Shown here: one piece after another, positions 4,668-5,005 of the stretch | Numbering within the stretch: the first letter of the stretch is position 1 | Layout of the letters: each line of letters starts with the position of its first letter | Source: an uncultured Mycoplasmatota bacterium | GTDB taxonomy: Bacteria > Bacillota_I > Bacilli_A > RF39 > UBA660 | Assembly: GCA_946613765.1 (NCBI GenBank) | Contig: CAMOFW010000061.1 | Span: 1 to 5,005, forward strand | DNA length: 5,005 bases | Direction: 5' to 3' | Program-made: the position numbers and the translations under genes | Notes under the pieces: generated by a model | Told to the model about the DNA's origin: nothing | Database searches by the model: none | The model's input: the letters and a program-made list of their open reading frames with translations, nothing else

Positions 4668-5005
4668 ATTGCATCCACCATCTTTTCTCTATCAATTATG
4701 ATGTCATCTAATACTTCATAATAATTTAATTGTAATGATAAATCATACATAAAAGGTAATCTAAAACCTAATCTTTTAATTAACTTTTCTTCCTTTAATG
4801 TATCAATAACATTACCTTCCATAGCTATCTTAGATTTATATAAGAATATAACATAATCACTATATAATACATTATCTAAATTTGATGCTACATTAATAAT
4901 AGATATCTTATTCTTTTTAGCATATTTATATATATTCTCTATATATTTCTTTCTTAAATTACATAATATATCATCTATTACTATATATTTTTTATTACTA
5001 AGTAA
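4658..5005 (-). CDS. Degenerate EcfA1-like ABC ATPase homologue, C-terminal 115 residues (runs off right edge)
   Basis: The frame is open from the right edge to TAA at 4658-4660 and was read directly from the minus strand; the start lies outside. Numbering the visible residues, KYIVIDDILCNL (6-17) corresponds to Walker B: the Asp is kept at 11, the catalytic Glu is Asp12, and the D-loop Asp is Arg18. The strand KISIINVASNLD (33-44) corresponds to the H-loop, whose His is replaced by Ser41. DYVIFLYKSKIAMEGN (50-65) matches the strand pair before the ATPase end. LGFRLPFMYDLSLQL (79-93) and EKMVDAIWK (107-115) resemble the EcfA1 C-terminal domain (family type GLDLPF and late ELVNxLW). The gene overlaps the EcfA2-like gene by ten bases, indicating coupled, perhaps stoichiometric, synthesis. 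Walker A and the signature motif are out of view, so the degree of loss is only partly known. Confidence 0.75.
   Translation of the reverse strand, partial: LLSNKKYIVIDDILCNLRKKYIENIYKYAKKNKISIINVASNLDNVLYSDYVIFLYKSKIAMEGNVIDTLKEEKLIKRLGFRLPFMYDLSLQLNYYEVLDDIIIDREKMVDAIWK

Noticed and set aside
3897..5005. Calling the two ATPase-like genes pseudogenes
   Set aside because: Both visible frames are uninterrupted, overlap their neighbours and retain C-terminal domains; the changes are substitutions at motifs and not stops or frameshifts.
1..5005. Plus-strand genes, CRISPR arrays, insertion sequences or tRNA genes
   Set aside because: No supported plus-strand frame with a ribosome-binding site, no regularly spaced direct repeats, no transposase-like product and no cloverleaf sequence were seen; the many TATA-like runs are A+T-rich coding sequence.

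Overview
The window is very A+T-rich and every supportable gene lies on the minus strand, so transcription runs from high to low coordinates. Gene order, strong AGGAGG ribosome-binding sites and sigma-A-type promoters point to a low-GC Bacillota/Mycoplasmatota-type bacterium, plausibly an uncultivated gut Bacilli lineage. TGG is used for tryptophan (RpsI W6, last Trp of the EcfA1-like protein), and TGA ends the 3897-4667 and 520-1596 genes. This fits the standard bacterial code rather than the Mycoplasma code.

Unit 1 (5005 to about 2706) is a translationally coupled operon: the C-terminal part of an EcfA1-like protein, an EcfA2-like protein, truA (tRNA pseudouridine synthase) and a MutT-type Nudix hydrolase, closed by a strong intrinsic terminator. 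In most Bacillota this locus reads ecfA1-ecfA2-ecfT-truA-rplM-rpsI. Here ecfT is absent, a Nudix gene sits after truA, and both ABC ATPases keep their overall shape and C-terminal domains while losing the residues needed for ATP binding and hydrolysis. This apparently dead, maintained ATPase pair is the most striking content of the window.

Unit 2 (about 2705 to 1683) is rplM-rpsI, encoding ribosomal proteins L13 and S9, with its own near-consensus promoter, an untranslated leader of about 80 nt and a strong terminator.

Unit 3 (about 1651 to 231) encodes a cytoplasmic alpha/beta-hydrolase, which carries a four-copy decapeptide repeat between its catalytic Asp and His, and then a 78-residue three-helix membrane protein resembling the CBU_0592 family. 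It is bounded by two nearly identical hairpins. Unit 4 starts at an almost perfect promoter (200-228) and enters an unrecognised, asparagine-rich, GTG-initiated gene that runs off the left edge.

No tRNA, rRNA, CRISPR array, insertion sequence or plus-strand gene is visible. The longest stretch without a gene is about 140 bases (2590-2730), and it is accounted for by a terminator, a promoter and the rplM leader.
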